Part shown: in pieces, positions 8,197-17,071 of the stretch
Layout of the letters: the number at the start of each line of letters is the position of its first letter
How positions within the stretch are numbered: position 1 is the first letter of the stretch
Assembly: GCF_010723305.1 (NCBI RefSeq)
Contig: NZ_BLKW01000002.1
Location: 1,488,001-1,552,000, forward strand
Reading direction: 5' to 3'
DNA length: 64,000 nucleotides
DNA from: Mycobacterium botniense
GTDB taxonomy: Bacteria; Actinomycetota; Actinomycetes; Mycobacteriales; Mycobacteriaceae
Position numbers and translations under genes: made by a program
Notes under the pieces: generated by a model
Told to the model about the DNA's origin: nothing
Database searches by the model: none
Seen by the model: only the letters and a program-made list of their open reading frames with translations

Positions 8197-8813
8197 TAAC
8201 GGCCCGTCTTTCGGGTCACGCCCAGCCCGCGCAGGCAGAATCGCACCAGGTGCTCGACATCATCGCGTCCGGGCCGGTCGGTAGACCCGATATAGCGGCG
8301 CATGGTTGCGGCCGTAGCCAAGAACACCGCATCGGCGTCCCGTTCAGGGTCGTCGCTCCCCAGCGCGGCGATCGGCTGGGTCAGCAGATCGCGCAGCGGC
8401 CGCATGATCTCTTCGTCGGCTTTGCCGGCTGTCGACATCTGCCCGACCGCCGCTCGGGTCATGCTGAGCAGGTGGGGGTCGGTGACCTGCGCCAGCGTGC
8501 CTTCGATCCAGCGCGCGATCTTATCCTCCGGCCGGGATTGCTTGGCCATCTGGTGCTGCAAATAGGACACCACAATTCCCACCCCACGTTCCAGGACAGC
8601 CAGGATCAGATCGTCCTTGCCGGCGAAATAGCGGTAGAACGCCTTGTTGGAGGAGCCGGCCTCGGCAACGATGTCGCTGACCCGGGGTGGCTCAGGTGCG
8701 ACCCGCTCCATTACCCGGACGGCGGCCGCCAGGATGCGTTCGACTTCCTCGGTGGCCTCACGCTGACGATCGTCGAGTGCGCGCTCGACAGCTGCAGCGA
8801 CCCTGCTGCTCAT
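8196..8813 (-). CDS. TetR-family transcriptional regulator
   Basis: 205-residue protein with an N-terminal HTH: residues about 20-65 read ILAAAVRVMER, PRVSDIVAEAGSSNKAFYRYFAGKDDLILAVLE, the canonical TetR DNA-binding helices. The variable C-terminal ligand domain is rich in hydrophobics and ends with a basic tail. It lies inside the operon, overlapping the acyl-CoA dehydrogenase stop (ATGA, 8810-8813) and the oxidoreductase start. It probably represses the operon and responds to an acyl-CoA intermediate. A candidate operator is the palindrome at 12050-12064 ahead of the first gene. Confidence 0.9.
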   Translation of the reverse strand: MSSRVAAAVERALDDRQREATEEVERILAAAVRVMERVAPEPPRVSDIVAEAGSSNKAFYRYFAGKDDLILAVLERGVGIVVSYLQHQMAKQSRPEDKIARWIEGTLAQVTDPHLLSMTRAAVGQMSTAGKADEEIMRPLRDLLTQPIAALGSDDPERDADAVFLATAATMRRYIGSTDRPGRDDVEHLVRFCLRGLGVTRKTGR

Positions 8814-10117
8814 GGCGAATCAGGAAGTGCCGGAACGCGGTCGACAAGATCGCCGTATTTGGCTCGGGCTGCTGCCCGGCGGTTCTCCAACATTTCGCTG
8901 GGCCACTCGGGGTCTTCGGCCTGGTAGTCCTTCAACAGCAGCCGTGCCAGGTTGACCTTGTGCGCCTCGGTGGGTCCGTCGGCGAGCCCGAGTGCAACCC
9001 CGCCCAGCAGTGCGGTGGTCAACGGCAGCTGATCGGTGAGTCCCAGCGCGCCGTGCACCTGGATGGCGCGCAGCCCAATCGATTTGAGCACCTGGGACGC
9101 CAAAATCTTGCAGGCCGCGATCTCGGCGCGCGCCGCGTGCTCACCGACAGTATCGATCAGCCAGGCAGCGTGCAGCACCGCCAGCCGGAACGGCATCAAA
9201 TCGGTGTAGGAGTCGGCGATAAACTGCTGCACCAATTGCTTATCAGCTAGCGAACTTCCCTGGGTGAAACGGCTTTTCGCGCGACGGGCCATCATGTCGA
9301 TCGCCCGTTGCGCCATCCCGATGGAGCGCATCGCGTGATGCAGCCGGCCACCGGCCAGCCGGGTCTGCAGGATCATGAAGCCCTGGCCGGGCTCGCCGAG
9401 CAACGCATCCGACGGGACCCGCACGCCGTCATAGCGCACCAGGGAATGCCCCGGTTCGTGCGGGTGTGCACCGACCAGATGATGGGTGGCTTCAATCACC
9501 AGACCCGGGGTGCCCGCCGGAACCAGGAACGTCGACGCCCCGCGATGGACCGGCACATCGGGGTCGGTGATCGCGACGACGATGAAAAACGAAGCGACAG
9601 AGGCATTGGAGGAAAAGTACTTCCGGCCGGTGATCACCCAGTCTGAGCCGTCGCGCACCGCCCGGGTGGTGAACACCCGCGGATCGGCCCCGCCCTGCGG
9701 TTCGGTCATCGAGAAACACGAAAAAATCTCCCCGGACAGCAGCCCCGCCAGGTAGCGATCCTTTTGCTCCTGGGTGCCGAAGCGGGCGAGGATCTCCGCG
9801 TTGCCGGTGTCGGGCGCTTGGGTTCCGAACACGATTGGCGCCCAGGGGCTGCGGCCCAGTATCTCGTTGATCAGCGTGAGCTTGACGGCACCAAAACCCT
9901 GCCCGCCGAGCTCCGGGCCCAGATGCGGGGCCCACAGCCCTTGGTCGCGAACTTGCTGTTTGAGCGGATCGACGATTTTGCGGCGCTCGTCGTTGAGCGG
10001 CAGGAATTCGCAGCCGGGGAAGAGCACCTCCAGCGGCTCTACCTCCTCGCGGACGAACTCGCGGATCCAGTCCAGCTTCTTCTCGAATTCCGGTTCAGTG
10101 GAAAAATCCCATGCCAT
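8810..10117 (-). CDS. acyl-CoA dehydrogenase (ACAD10/11-like)
   Basis: 435-residue FAD-dependent acyl-CoA dehydrogenase. The N-terminal helical domain begins MAWDFSTEPEFEKKLDWIRE. The FAD-binding segment CFSMTEPQGGADPRVF and WVITGRKYFSSNA are near residues 140-185, and the C-terminal helical domain contains the RSIGMAQRAIDMMARRA region and QVHGALGLTDQLPL. The arrangement and the long first domain resemble FadE2/ACAD11-type enzymes. A separate APH-family kinase lies two genes upstream; in human ACAD10 and ACAD11 the two domains are fused. I infer action on a phosphorylated or branched hydroxyacyl-CoA. Gene end overlaps the TetR start. Confidence 0.9.
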   Translation of the reverse strand: MAWDFSTEPEFEKKLDWIREFVREEVEPLEVLFPGCEFLPLNDERRKIVDPLKQQVRDQGLWAPHLGPELGGQGFGAVKLTLINEILGRSPWAPIVFGTQAPDTGNAEILARFGTQEQKDRYLAGLLSGEIFSCFSMTEPQGGADPRVFTTRAVRDGSDWVITGRKYFSSNASVASFFIVVAITDPDVPVHRGASTFLVPAGTPGLVIEATHHLVGAHPHEPGHSLVRYDGVRVPSDALLGEPGQGFMILQTRLAGGRLHHAMRSIGMAQRAIDMMARRAKSRFTQGSSLADKQLVQQFIADSYTDLMPFRLAVLHAAWLIDTVGEHAARAEIAACKILASQVLKSIGLRAIQVHGALGLTDQLPLTTALLGGVALGLADGPTEAHKVNLARLLLKDYQAEDPEWPSEMLENRRAAARAKYGDLVDRVPALPDSP

Positions 10118-10186
10118 CTGCCGTACCCCTCTCAGATCGGTTGGCGGCGACCCGCTGCGCCCGGCTGCGCCGCTGTGTGACCGCCG

Positions 10187-10951
10187 CTAGGGAATCCCGC
10201 CGTCCGCCCGCACAATCGCGCCCGTGGTGAAGCTCGACGCGTCGGAGGCGAGAAACAATGCAGCGCCAACGATTTCGGGTGGATCGCCGGCTCGTTGCAG
10301 TGAGAGATGGGCGAATGGGTTCTGCGTTGCCTGCTCTAAATTCCAGGCCTTGCTGATGTCGGTGAGAAACGGGCCGGCCATCAGCGTGTTGACCCGCACG
10401 GTCGGCCCAAATGCCCGAGCGAAGCCCTCCGTCATCGCGTTGAGCCCAGCCTTGGCCGCGGCGTAGGGGATGATGTCGGCCCCCGGCCGCAGTGACCCGG
10501 TCGAACTCACGTTGATAATGGAGCCCCGGCCGGCAGCGACCATGCGCTCACCCACCAGCGCCGACAACCGAAACGGGCCCTTGAGGTTGAGGTTGACCAC
10601 CGCGTCGAACAGCTTTTCGGTGACATCGGTCAGCTTGTCGTAAATCGGCGACATCCCGGCGTTGTTGATCAACACGTCGACCTTGCCGAACCGCTCATAG
10701 ACCGCGTCGACCAGTCCGTCGAGTTCATCCCACCGTCCAACATGCACCGCATAGGGCATCGCGCTACGCCCGGTTTCGGCCTCGATCTCCCGCGCCGTGG
10801 TTATGCAGTTGTCCATCTTGCGGCTGGCGATCACCACGTCGGCCCCGCATCGCGCAGCGGCGAACGCCATCTCCCGCCCAAGCCCCCGGCTGCCGCCAGT
10901 GACCAGGACGACCCGATCAGTGAGATCGAAAAGCTGGTCCGCATAACCCAT
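10187..10951 (-). CDS. short-chain dehydrogenase/reductase
   Basis: 254-residue classical SDR. Visible motifs are the cofactor loop TGGSRGLG (residues 19-26), NNAG near residue 95, the catalytic Ser in NVSSTGSLRPG and the YAAAK pair (Tyr and Lys about 160-164), followed by a C-terminal PFLTDIS segment and the usual final GxxVRADGGIP. The Arg/Lys after the glycine loop (SRKMD) suggests NADP use. It lies one base after the APH-family gene and 69 bases before the dehydrogenase, in the same operon, so it probably oxidises or reduces a hydroxyacyl intermediate of the same pathway. Confidence 0.9.
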   Translation of the reverse strand: MGYADQLFDLTDRVVLVTGGSRGLGREMAFAAARCGADVVIASRKMDNCITTAREIEAETGRSAMPYAVHVGRWDELDGLVDAVYERFGKVDVLINNAGMSPIYDKLTDVTEKLFDAVVNLNLKGPFRLSALVGERMVAAGRGSIINVSSTGSLRPGADIIPYAAAKAGLNAMTEGFARAFGPTVRVNTLMAGPFLTDISKAWNLEQATQNPFAHLSLQRAGDPPEIVGAALFLASDASSFTTGAIVRADGGIP

Positions 10952-10952
10952 C

Positions 10953-12026
10953 TCAGCGTCCCGCCGTGGGCCTGCCAGACGGCAGAACCTGAGCCAGTTC
11001 CGCCGCTGTCGCGATCAACTGCAGGATCATCGGTCCAAACGCCTCGGTGATCTTCGGATCGACGTTCGCTTTGTCGGGACCGGCACGGACCGCGGCGGCA
11101 TAGGTCTTCTCCAGCACGATGCCCAATTTCCAGTTGGCCAGTACCAGGTAGTAGTCGATGTTCTCGGTGGAAAGCCCACTGACTTTCTCATAATGGGCGA
11201 GTAATTCGCTGCGGGTAGGCATGCCGGTCAGGTCGAGGTAGAAGCCGTCCGACCGGGGATGCTCGCCGTCATAACCCAGCAAGCACCACGCCAGGTCCAG
11301 CAGCGGATCACCAACGGTCGTCATCTCCCAGTCGACGATCGCGGCCAGCTTCGCCGGCGCGCCGTGGGCAAACATCACGTTGGCGAACTGATAGTCGCCG
11401 TGCATGATGCCCGGGGTGTAATGGTTGGGCCGGTTGCGGCGCAGCCAGTCAGCGGCCACATCAAGTCCGGGAAGCTCGCGCACCCGGTAGGTATCCAGAA
11501 AAGCCAGCCAGCGATCAACCTGTCGCTCGTGAAATCCGTCGGGACGGCCGAATCCCTCCAAACCTTGCGCACGCCAGTCCACCCGGCCCAGCTTGGCGGC
11601 CCCCTCGACGAGCTGAAACGCCAGCCCGCGTCGCGCCGCCAAGTCAGTATCGAAGGGCGCCGGCCAGCCACCGTCCATCGGGCTCCACCCCTCGATCGCC
11701 TGCATCACGTAAAACGGCATGCCGAGCAGATCGCCGGCATCGTCGGCGGCGATCAGCTCGGCATGGGGCACATCGGTGCCGGACAGCGCCCGCACCAGCC
11801 GGATCTCGCGCAGCAGCCCGTCAATGCGGGCCTTGTCCGCCCGCGGACCGGGCATCCGCAGTACCATGCGCTCGCCGCCGCGCCGAATCAGATACAGGGC
11901 GTTCTGCGAACCGCCGCCCAGCTGCTGCAGGACGGCTTTCTCGCCATGACCGGGAGCGTTGTTCTCGTCGAGCCAACGACTCAACGCACCCGAGTCGAGC
12001 CGAGCTTCGCCTCTCGACACCACCAT
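10953..12026 (-). CDS. APH-family kinase-like phosphotransferase, operon first gene
   Basis: 357-residue paralogue of the protein at 462-1520. It carries the glycine loop QLGGGSQNALYLI, HGDYQFANVMF (catalytic Asp and Asn), and IVDWEMTTVGDPLLDLAW (metal ligand). It opens a five-gene leftward operon with SDR, acyl-CoA dehydrogenase, TetR and quinone oxidoreductase. In Pseudomonas LvaA and human ACAD10/11 such kinases phosphorylate 4-hydroxyacyl-CoA before a dehydrogenase-fold enzyme rearranges it, and the gene content here fits that scheme. This is inference from known families. The ATG complement is at 12024-12026. Confidence 0.87.
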   Translation of the reverse strand: MVVSRGEARLDSGALSRWLDENNAPGHGEKAVLQQLGGGSQNALYLIRRGGERMVLRMPGPRADKARIDGLLREIRLVRALSGTDVPHAELIAADDAGDLLGMPFYVMQAIEGWSPMDGGWPAPFDTDLAARRGLAFQLVEGAAKLGRVDWRAQGLEGFGRPDGFHERQVDRWLAFLDTYRVRELPGLDVAADWLRRNRPNHYTPGIMHGDYQFANVMFAHGAPAKLAAIVDWEMTTVGDPLLDLAWCLLGYDGEHPRSDGFYLDLTGMPTRSELLAHYEKVSGLSTENIDYYLVLANWKLGIVLEKTYAAAVRAGPDKANVDPKITEAFGPMILQLIATAAELAQVLPSGRPTAGR

Positions 12027-12049
12027 ACGAACACCTCACTCTCCGCCGG

Positions 12050-12064
12050 GAGAATAGCATTCTC
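12050..12064. promoter_or_regulatory. palindrome ahead of APH-SDR-ACAD-TetR operon
   Basis: GAGAAT-AGC-ATTCTC at 12050-12064 is a perfect inverted repeat 24 bases upstream of the first gene of the operon that includes a TetR regulator. Position and symmetry suit a TetR operator; no known consensus (for example KstR) is recognisable. Confidence 0.45.
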
Positions 12065-12113
12065 TCCGCGCGGTGCCGGACCGAATGACAGTGCCGGGTA
12101 GTTCCGGCGAGCG

Positions 12114-12572
12114 TTAACCCGCGCATGGTGGGCCGGGCGCGACGGTGTCGACCGGTTGCGAACCCACCGCATGGAGGAGCCGCTTGAACTCCCGGCGCTC
12201 GGTGGGCGTGAGGTGGGCCAGTAGTCGCTCGTCGGCAATGTGCACGGCCTCCTCGGCGCGTTTCAGCAGCGCCCGGCCCTTTCGGGTAAGCCGGGCGGGC
12301 AGTGCCCGGCCAGACGGGACCGTCGCCGGTCGTGTGACCGCGCCCATGTCTTGCAGGCCGCGCAGCACCAGGTTCATCGCTTGTGGTGACACGTTGGTGT
12401 TTCGGGCCAGCTCCGCACTGGATTGCCCGGGAAATGCAGACAGAATTCGCAGGCACACGAATTCCGGTAAGCCGAGTCCGAGCGGTCCCAGTTCCTTCAT
12501 CACCTGGGGCCGCAGCACTGTCATGACGCGATAGAGCAGGTAGCCCAACGGCTGATCCTCGTATTCCGACAT
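12114..12572 (-). CDS. MarR-family transcriptional regulator
   Basis: 152-residue MarR protein. The winged helix is visible as LPEFVCLRILSAFPGQSSAELARNTNVSPQAMNLVLRGL, followed by the wing (GAVTRPATVPSGRALPARLTRKGRALL) and a C-terminal dimerisation helix (LTPTERREFKRLLHAV). The ATG complement at 12570-12572 gives MSEYEDQPLGYLL; an ATG nine bases upstream is possible. The same frame stays open far upstream but lacks family similarity there. It is divergent from the methyltransferase at 12618, and the shared 45 bases hold several palindromes that probably include its operator. MarR repressors usually respond to phenolic or lipophilic ligands. Confidence 0.9.
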   Translation of the reverse strand: MSEYEDQPLGYLLYRVMTVLRPQVMKELGPLGLGLPEFVCLRILSAFPGQSSAELARNTNVSPQAMNLVLRGLQDMGAVTRPATVPSGRALPARLTRKGRALLKRAEEAVHIADERLLAHLTPTERREFKRLLHAVGSQPVDTVAPGPPCAG

Positions 12573-12611
12573 GTCAAACATCTTGACACATATCAAGTAT
12601 ATTGATATCAA
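12572..12611. promoter_or_regulatory. clustered palindromes between marR and methyltransferase
   Basis: TGTCAA-acatc-TTGACA (12572-12588), TTGACACATATCAA (12583-12596) and the perfect TTGATATCAA (12602-12611) lie between divergent genes and next to the methyltransferase start. A close relative of the second box recurs at 13340-13353. These are good candidates for MarR binding sites. Confidence 0.5.
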
Positions 12612-12614
12612 TGA

Positions 12615-13301
<687 letters not shown>

Positions 13302-13339
13302 CATCGATCGATGTATACCAATCAGTTAGATCAACTACA

Positions 13340-13353
13340 TTGACTGATATCAA
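13340..13353. promoter_or_regulatory. MarR-box-like palindrome ahead of winged-helix gene
   Basis: TTGACTGATATCAA matches TTGACACATATCAA at 12583-12596 in 12 of 14 positions. It lies 64 bases before the next rightward gene, which suggests that both promoters share one regulator. Confidence 0.45.
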
Positions 13354-13417
13354 CAAACTTGATTAGGCTGGGTGTGGCGACCGCGGGGCGATCGCCATCA
13401 CAGGAAGGAAGGCAGAC

Positions 13418-13999
13418 ATGGTTTATGGTGGATTTCCCGGCGGGCCGGGTTTTGGCTTCGGTTATGGCGGGCCGGGTTTTGGCGGGCTCGGTTTTGGCGG
13501 GCCGGGTTTTGGCTTCGGTTTTGGTAAGCGCGGTTTCGGGCGGCCGCGCTTTCTCAAGCGGGCAGCGCTGGGCACGCTGGCACTGCTGCTGGACGGCCCG
13601 GCTGACGCTGCGCAGATTGTGCAACGAGTCTCCGAGGCGACCGACGGCGCGTTCACTCCGCCCCAGCACATCGTGGAGCTGACGATCGGACTGCTCGCCG
13701 GCCGGGGCTTGGTGACCGTCGACAACGGCGTGGCCAGCCTGACCGAGTTCGGCAACAACATGTTGGCGTGGCGGGGGATCAGCAGCGAGACCGCACACGC
13801 GTTTCTGGGTCAGGCCGCACAGTTCGGCGATGTCATCAAGATCCGCTGGGGGCTCGTCGAGCTCGCCGGACTGGCGCGAAAGATCGCCTGGACTGGCACC
13901 GATGAACAGAAAGCAAAGCTCGCCGATGCCAGAACCAAGGTCTTGGCTGCGATTACCGAAGCCACAACGTCGCTGCACAGCGCGCTCGCCGAGAGCTGA
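13418..13999 (+). CDS. Gly/Phe-rich N-terminus fused to PadR-like winged helix
   Basis: 193-residue protein. Residues 1-38 are a low-complexity tract of PGFGFG, GGPGFGG and FGFGFGK units. The rest (about 42-193) starts KRAALGTLALLLDGPADAAQ and has QHIVELTIGLLAGRGLVTVDNGVASLTEFG, the pattern of a PadR/winged-helix domain with helix, recognition helix and wing, followed by a C-terminal helical dimerisation part. Actinobacterial PadR regulators with glycine-rich N-termini are known. A preceding MarR-like box and the divergent MarR gene suggest a local regulatory circuit. Start ATG follows GGAAGGAAGGCAGAC, a strong ribosome site. Confidence 0.8.
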   Translation: MVYGGFPGGPGFGFGYGGPGFGGLGFGGPGFGFGFGKRGFGRPRFLKRAALGTLALLLDGPADAAQIVQRVSEATDGAFTPPQHIVELTIGLLAGRGLVTVDNGVASLTEFGNNMLAWRGISSETAHAFLGQAAQFGDVIKIRWGLVELAGLARKIAWTGTDEQKAKLADARTKVLAAITEATTSLHSALAES

Positions 14000-14168
14000 G
14001 ATCGTCGACGACCAGCGCGGTCGGGTGCTTCACCCGGCCGCGCTGACAATTGGCCGGTTCTGCGGGATATCTCGAGGGACGAATTCTGTTCGCGCACTGG
14101 GGTGGGTATGCCTGTTGCCGAGTGATCTGGGAACCTACACAGATCGACCCGACCACAGGAATGGCGAC

Positions 14169-14774
14169 ATGCAACTGCTTCTGGTGCGGCACGCGTTGCC
14201 GCTTCGCAGCGAACACGGCCAGGGTTCAGATCCCGCTTTGTCCGGCGAAGGATTACAGCAGGCCGCCCGATTGCCTGAAGCGCTGGCCAGGTTCCCCATT
14301 TCCCGAATTGTGAGCAGTCCCCAGCGGCGTGCGGTCCAGACCGCAGAACCCGTCGCAGCCGAATGTGGCCTGCCTGTTGAGGTCGATGAACGGCTCGCCG
14401 AATACGACCGTGGCCTGCCCATGTATATCCCTCTTGAGCACATCCGTGCTGAGTACCCGCAGGAGTGGGCCCGGCTGGCTGAGGGGCGCCTGCCCGGCTC
14501 GGTCGACGAGGATGCGTTCCGGGCGCGAGTTCGTGCGGCCGTTGACTCCGTCGTCACCGCGGCCGATCACGAGGACACCGTGGCGGTGTTCAGCCATGGT
14601 GGGGTGATTAATGTGGTGCTGCACGAAATTCTGGGAACCAAAAGGCTGCTGTCATTTCCCATCGACTATGTATCGGTGACGCGTCTGCTGTTCTCTCGTA
14701 CCGGTCAGGCCACCGTGGTCACGGTTAACTGCACCGAACACGTGTGGGACCTCCTGCCGCGAAACCGCCGCTAG
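14169..14774 (+). CDS. histidine phosphatase (phosphoglycerate mutase-like) family
   Basis: 201-residue branch-1 histidine phosphatase. The catalytic motif LLLVRHALPLRS is at residues 3-14 (phospho-acceptor His9 flanked by Arg8), the second Arg is in SSPQRRAVQTAEP, and the second His is in FSHGGVINVVL. The ATG at 14169 was chosen because the RHG motif must sit near the N-terminus; the same frame is open upstream without similarity. The substrate is not predictable: family members act on sugar phosphates, lipids or nucleotides. It may belong with the local phosphotransferase genes but no operon is visible. Confidence 0.88.
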   Translation: MQLLLVRHALPLRSEHGQGSDPALSGEGLQQAARLPEALARFPISRIVSSPQRRAVQTAEPVAAECGLPVEVDERLAEYDRGLPMYIPLEHIRAEYPQEWARLAEGRLPGSVDEDAFRARVRAAVDSVVTAADHEDTVAVFSHGGVINVVLHEILGTKRLLSFPIDYVSVTRLLFSRTGQATVVTVNCTEHVWDLLPRNRR

Positions 14775-14817
14775 CTGGGCGCCATGGCGACACCGGCGTG
14801 CGCCCACACCTGCATGA

Positions 14818-15168
14818 CTACCGTCGGGCCGCGGTGTTCTTCTTCGCGGCCCGGCGCAGTTGATAGATCCGTGCGGTACCGGCGAGCACAGTGATCAGTC
14901 CGCCGCCCACGGCCGCCAACAGGATGGCCACTCCCAGTGGCAGGCTCCAGCGCCAGCCCAGAAACGTAAATTGTGCCGACGCGGTGTTCTGGGTGATGAA
15001 TATCAGCAGCACGATGAGGATCAGAAACCCCATGGCGAGCGCCGACCATACGGCGCCGGCGCGGGTGAACGGGACCGCTGCGCCCCGGGTCGCGTCCGTG
15101 TCGTGCTTCGCGGCCGATGCTGTCGTGCGAGGCGGCTGATCGGGCGAGGCAGGGGGATTGCTGCTCAT
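14818..15168 (-). CDS. LapA-domain (DUF1049) membrane protein
   Basis: 116-residue protein. A Pro/Ala/Thr-rich cytoplasmic N-terminus (about 40 residues) precedes TM1 (GAVWSALAMGFLILIVLLIF), the conserved ITQNTASAQFTFLGWRWSLPLG loop, TM2 (VAILLAAVGGGLITVLAG) and the basic tail TARIYQLRRAAKKN. The 'QN...v.f.fl.w.....l.l.ll.a...G' pattern defines the LapA/DUF1049 family, involved in lipopolysaccharide assembly in Gram-negatives and of unknown role in mycobacteria. Start ATG complement at 15166-15168. Confidence 0.88.
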   Translation of the reverse strand: MSSNPPASPDQPPRTTASAAKHDTDATRGAAVPFTRAGAVWSALAMGFLILIVLLIFITQNTASAQFTFLGWRWSLPLGVAILLAAVGGGLITVLAGTARIYQLRRAAKKNTAARR

Positions 15169-15426
15169 AACGTCATCCTTGCTCGTTCTCGCGCGGAAAG
15201 AAACCACACGGCACCTGATCCTGCCGCACCGCCTCGCGAACCACGGCGTCCCGCTCAATCCACACCGCCCCGGCGGCGGGCACCAGCCACGCGCGCGTGC
15301 CGCCGGATTTGCACAGACCCCGTGTGCCCGCGATCGCCCGCCGCGCTCACCGCCACCGACGCCGCTGATCATGCCCTCGTCACCACGGGACGAAAGCCGG
15401 CGGAGCCGGTCGCCTACGGTATACGC

Positions 15427-16032
15427 GTGAACCCAGCCCAGTGTGATGCGGCGCGGAGCGTCTGGCCCGCCATCCTGACCTGGCGTGCGCACGACATCTC
15501 ACGCATGGAATCAGTGCGGGTGCAGGTGTCCGGCAAGCGAATCAAGGCGAACGGGCAGATCGTGGCGGCCGCTGCGGAAACGAATCCGGCGTTTCACGCC
15601 TACTACGACCTGCAGACAGACGAGACGGGTGCCACGAAGCGAATCGGGCTGACCGTCACGCTGGCCGAACGAGAGCGCCAGCTTTCCATTGCCCGCGACG
15701 AGGAGAACATGTGGCTGGTGACTGACCATCGCGGGGAGTCGCGGGCAGGCTACAACGGCGCCCTCGACGTCGACGTGGTCTTTAGCCCGTTTTTCAACGC
15801 GTTGGCGATCCGCCGCACCGGTCTGCACCAGCGGCCGGACTCCATCACGTTGCCGATGGTTTATGTGAGCCTGCCTGACATGTCCGTGCGCGCGGCCACC
15901 GTCAGCTACAGCAACGCGGACTCCCGAAGTCTCGAGCAAATCGAGGTGAAGTCGCCGGTCGCCGACACCACTCTCAACATCGACGCTGACGGGTTCATCG
16001 TCGACTATCCAGGCTTGGCAGAGCGGATCTGA
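15427..16032 (+). CDS. putative glycolipid-binding protein (PF06475 / DUF1089)
   Basis: 201-residue protein matching the mycobacterial Rv3755c family in length, content and position beside tyrA. The opening [18 protein letters not shown], then [45 protein letters not shown] and the end [18 protein letters not shown] are characteristic of this all-beta fold, which is structurally like the lipid-binding LolA/LppX shape. It lacks a signal peptide. GTG at 15427 is assigned as the start. The gene end overlaps the convergent tyrA end by 38 bases. Confidence 0.85.
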   Translation: MNPAQCDAARSVWPAILTWRAHDISRMESVRVQVSGKRIKANGQIVAAAAETNPAFHAYYDLQTDETGATKRIGLTVTLAERERQLSIARDEENMWLVTDHRGESRAGYNGALDVDVVFSPFFNALAIRRTGLHQRPDSITLPMVYVSLPDMSVRAATVSYSNADSRSLEQIEVKSPVADTTLNIDADGFIVDYPGLAERI

Positions 16033-16966
16033 TCACCCCGCCGGCCCGGCCTGCGGCAGCCAGTTCTTCGCGCCAGCTTTCTGCTCCGATGACGACGGTG
16101 ACGATCTCGGTGCGCGGGAAACTGTCATAGCGCGTACGCGCCGCATGTCCGGCGTCGATAAGCTCGGCGAGCGAATCGTTGCGGGCCAGCGCATCCCTGG
16201 CGCGCCCGAGCAGCCCGATGACCCGGTCGATCGCCGGCACCAGATGCTCGGAGTTGCCTTCGCACATCGCGCGCACCAGATCGGGCGGACTTCCCGCAAC
16301 CCGGGTTGCATCACGGAATGAGCCAGCGGCCAGCGCGAAGGCCAACGGAACATCCGCGGCGGTGAGAGCGAGCGCCTCGGCGAGCAAGTGCGGCAGATGC
16401 GAGATGGCTGCAGCAGCGGCGTCGTGTTCGTCGGATCTGGCTGGCACCACCATAGCCCCGCAGTCCAGCGCCAACGCCATCACCATCGACCACACTGCGG
16501 GGTCCACATGATCGTCGACGCTGATCACCCAGGGGGCTCCGTTGAAGAGCCGGGCATGCCCGGCCGACCATCCGGAGTGCGCGGTGCCGGTCATTGGGTG
16601 GCCGCCGACAAACCGCGCCTGCAGCCCCGCCGCGATGACCTCGTCGAGGACCGGCTTCTTGATGCTGGTGACGTCGGTCAGTGGGCAGTTCGGAGCCGAT
16701 GCCCGGATGTGCGCGAGCATGGCCGGCACCGCCGGCATCGGAACGGCGAGCACGATCAGGGCGTCGGCCTGGGCGGCTCGGGTCAGCGCCTCGCTGATTT
16801 CGGTGGTGGCGTCAAAGCCCTCGGATCGGGCAGCCGCCACCCCCTCCACCGAGCGGTTATAACCGAACACCTCACGGCCCGCCGCTCGGGCTGCCCGCAT
16901 GATCGAACCACCGATCAGACCCAGCCCGAGCACGCACACCGGTGTCTCGAGAACACTCCTAGCCAC
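15995..16966 (-). CDS. tyrA: prephenate dehydrogenase TyrA
   Basis: 323-residue prephenate dehydrogenase that makes 4-hydroxyphenylpyruvate for tyrosine. The NAD-binding motif [19 protein letters not shown] is near the N-terminus, followed by [26 protein letters not shown] and [13 protein letters not shown] (substrate-binding His and Ser/Thr) and [11 protein letters not shown] are all typical. A GTG at 16966 fits the start of M. tuberculosis TyrA (Rv3754) better than an ATG six codons upstream. The gene end overlaps the convergent glycolipid-binding gene by 38 bases. No C-terminal ACT domain is evident. Confidence 0.92.
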   Translation of the reverse strand: MARSVLETPVCVLGLGLIGGSIMRAARAAGREVFGYNRSVEGVAAARSEGFDATTEISEALTRAAQADALIVLAVPMPAVPAMLAHIRASAPNCPLTDVTSIKKPVLDEVIAAGLQARFVGGHPMTGTAHSGWSAGHARLFNGAPWVISVDDHVDPAVWSMVMALALDCGAMVVPARSDEHDAAAAAISHLPHLLAEALALTAADVPLAFALAAGSFRDATRVAGSPPDLVRAMCEGNSEHLVPAIDRVIGLLGRARDALARNDSLAELIDAGHAARTRYDSFPRTEIVTVVIGAESWREELAAAGRAGGVIRSALPSLDSRR

Positions 16967-17071
16967 AGTCCAAGGTTGGCACATTCCGCCAATGGGCCGG
17001 CGCGTGATGATCTCGCGGGCCCACGCTCGATCGGCTGGTCAAGGGGCTGCACACCGACTAGCGTTGCGCGC

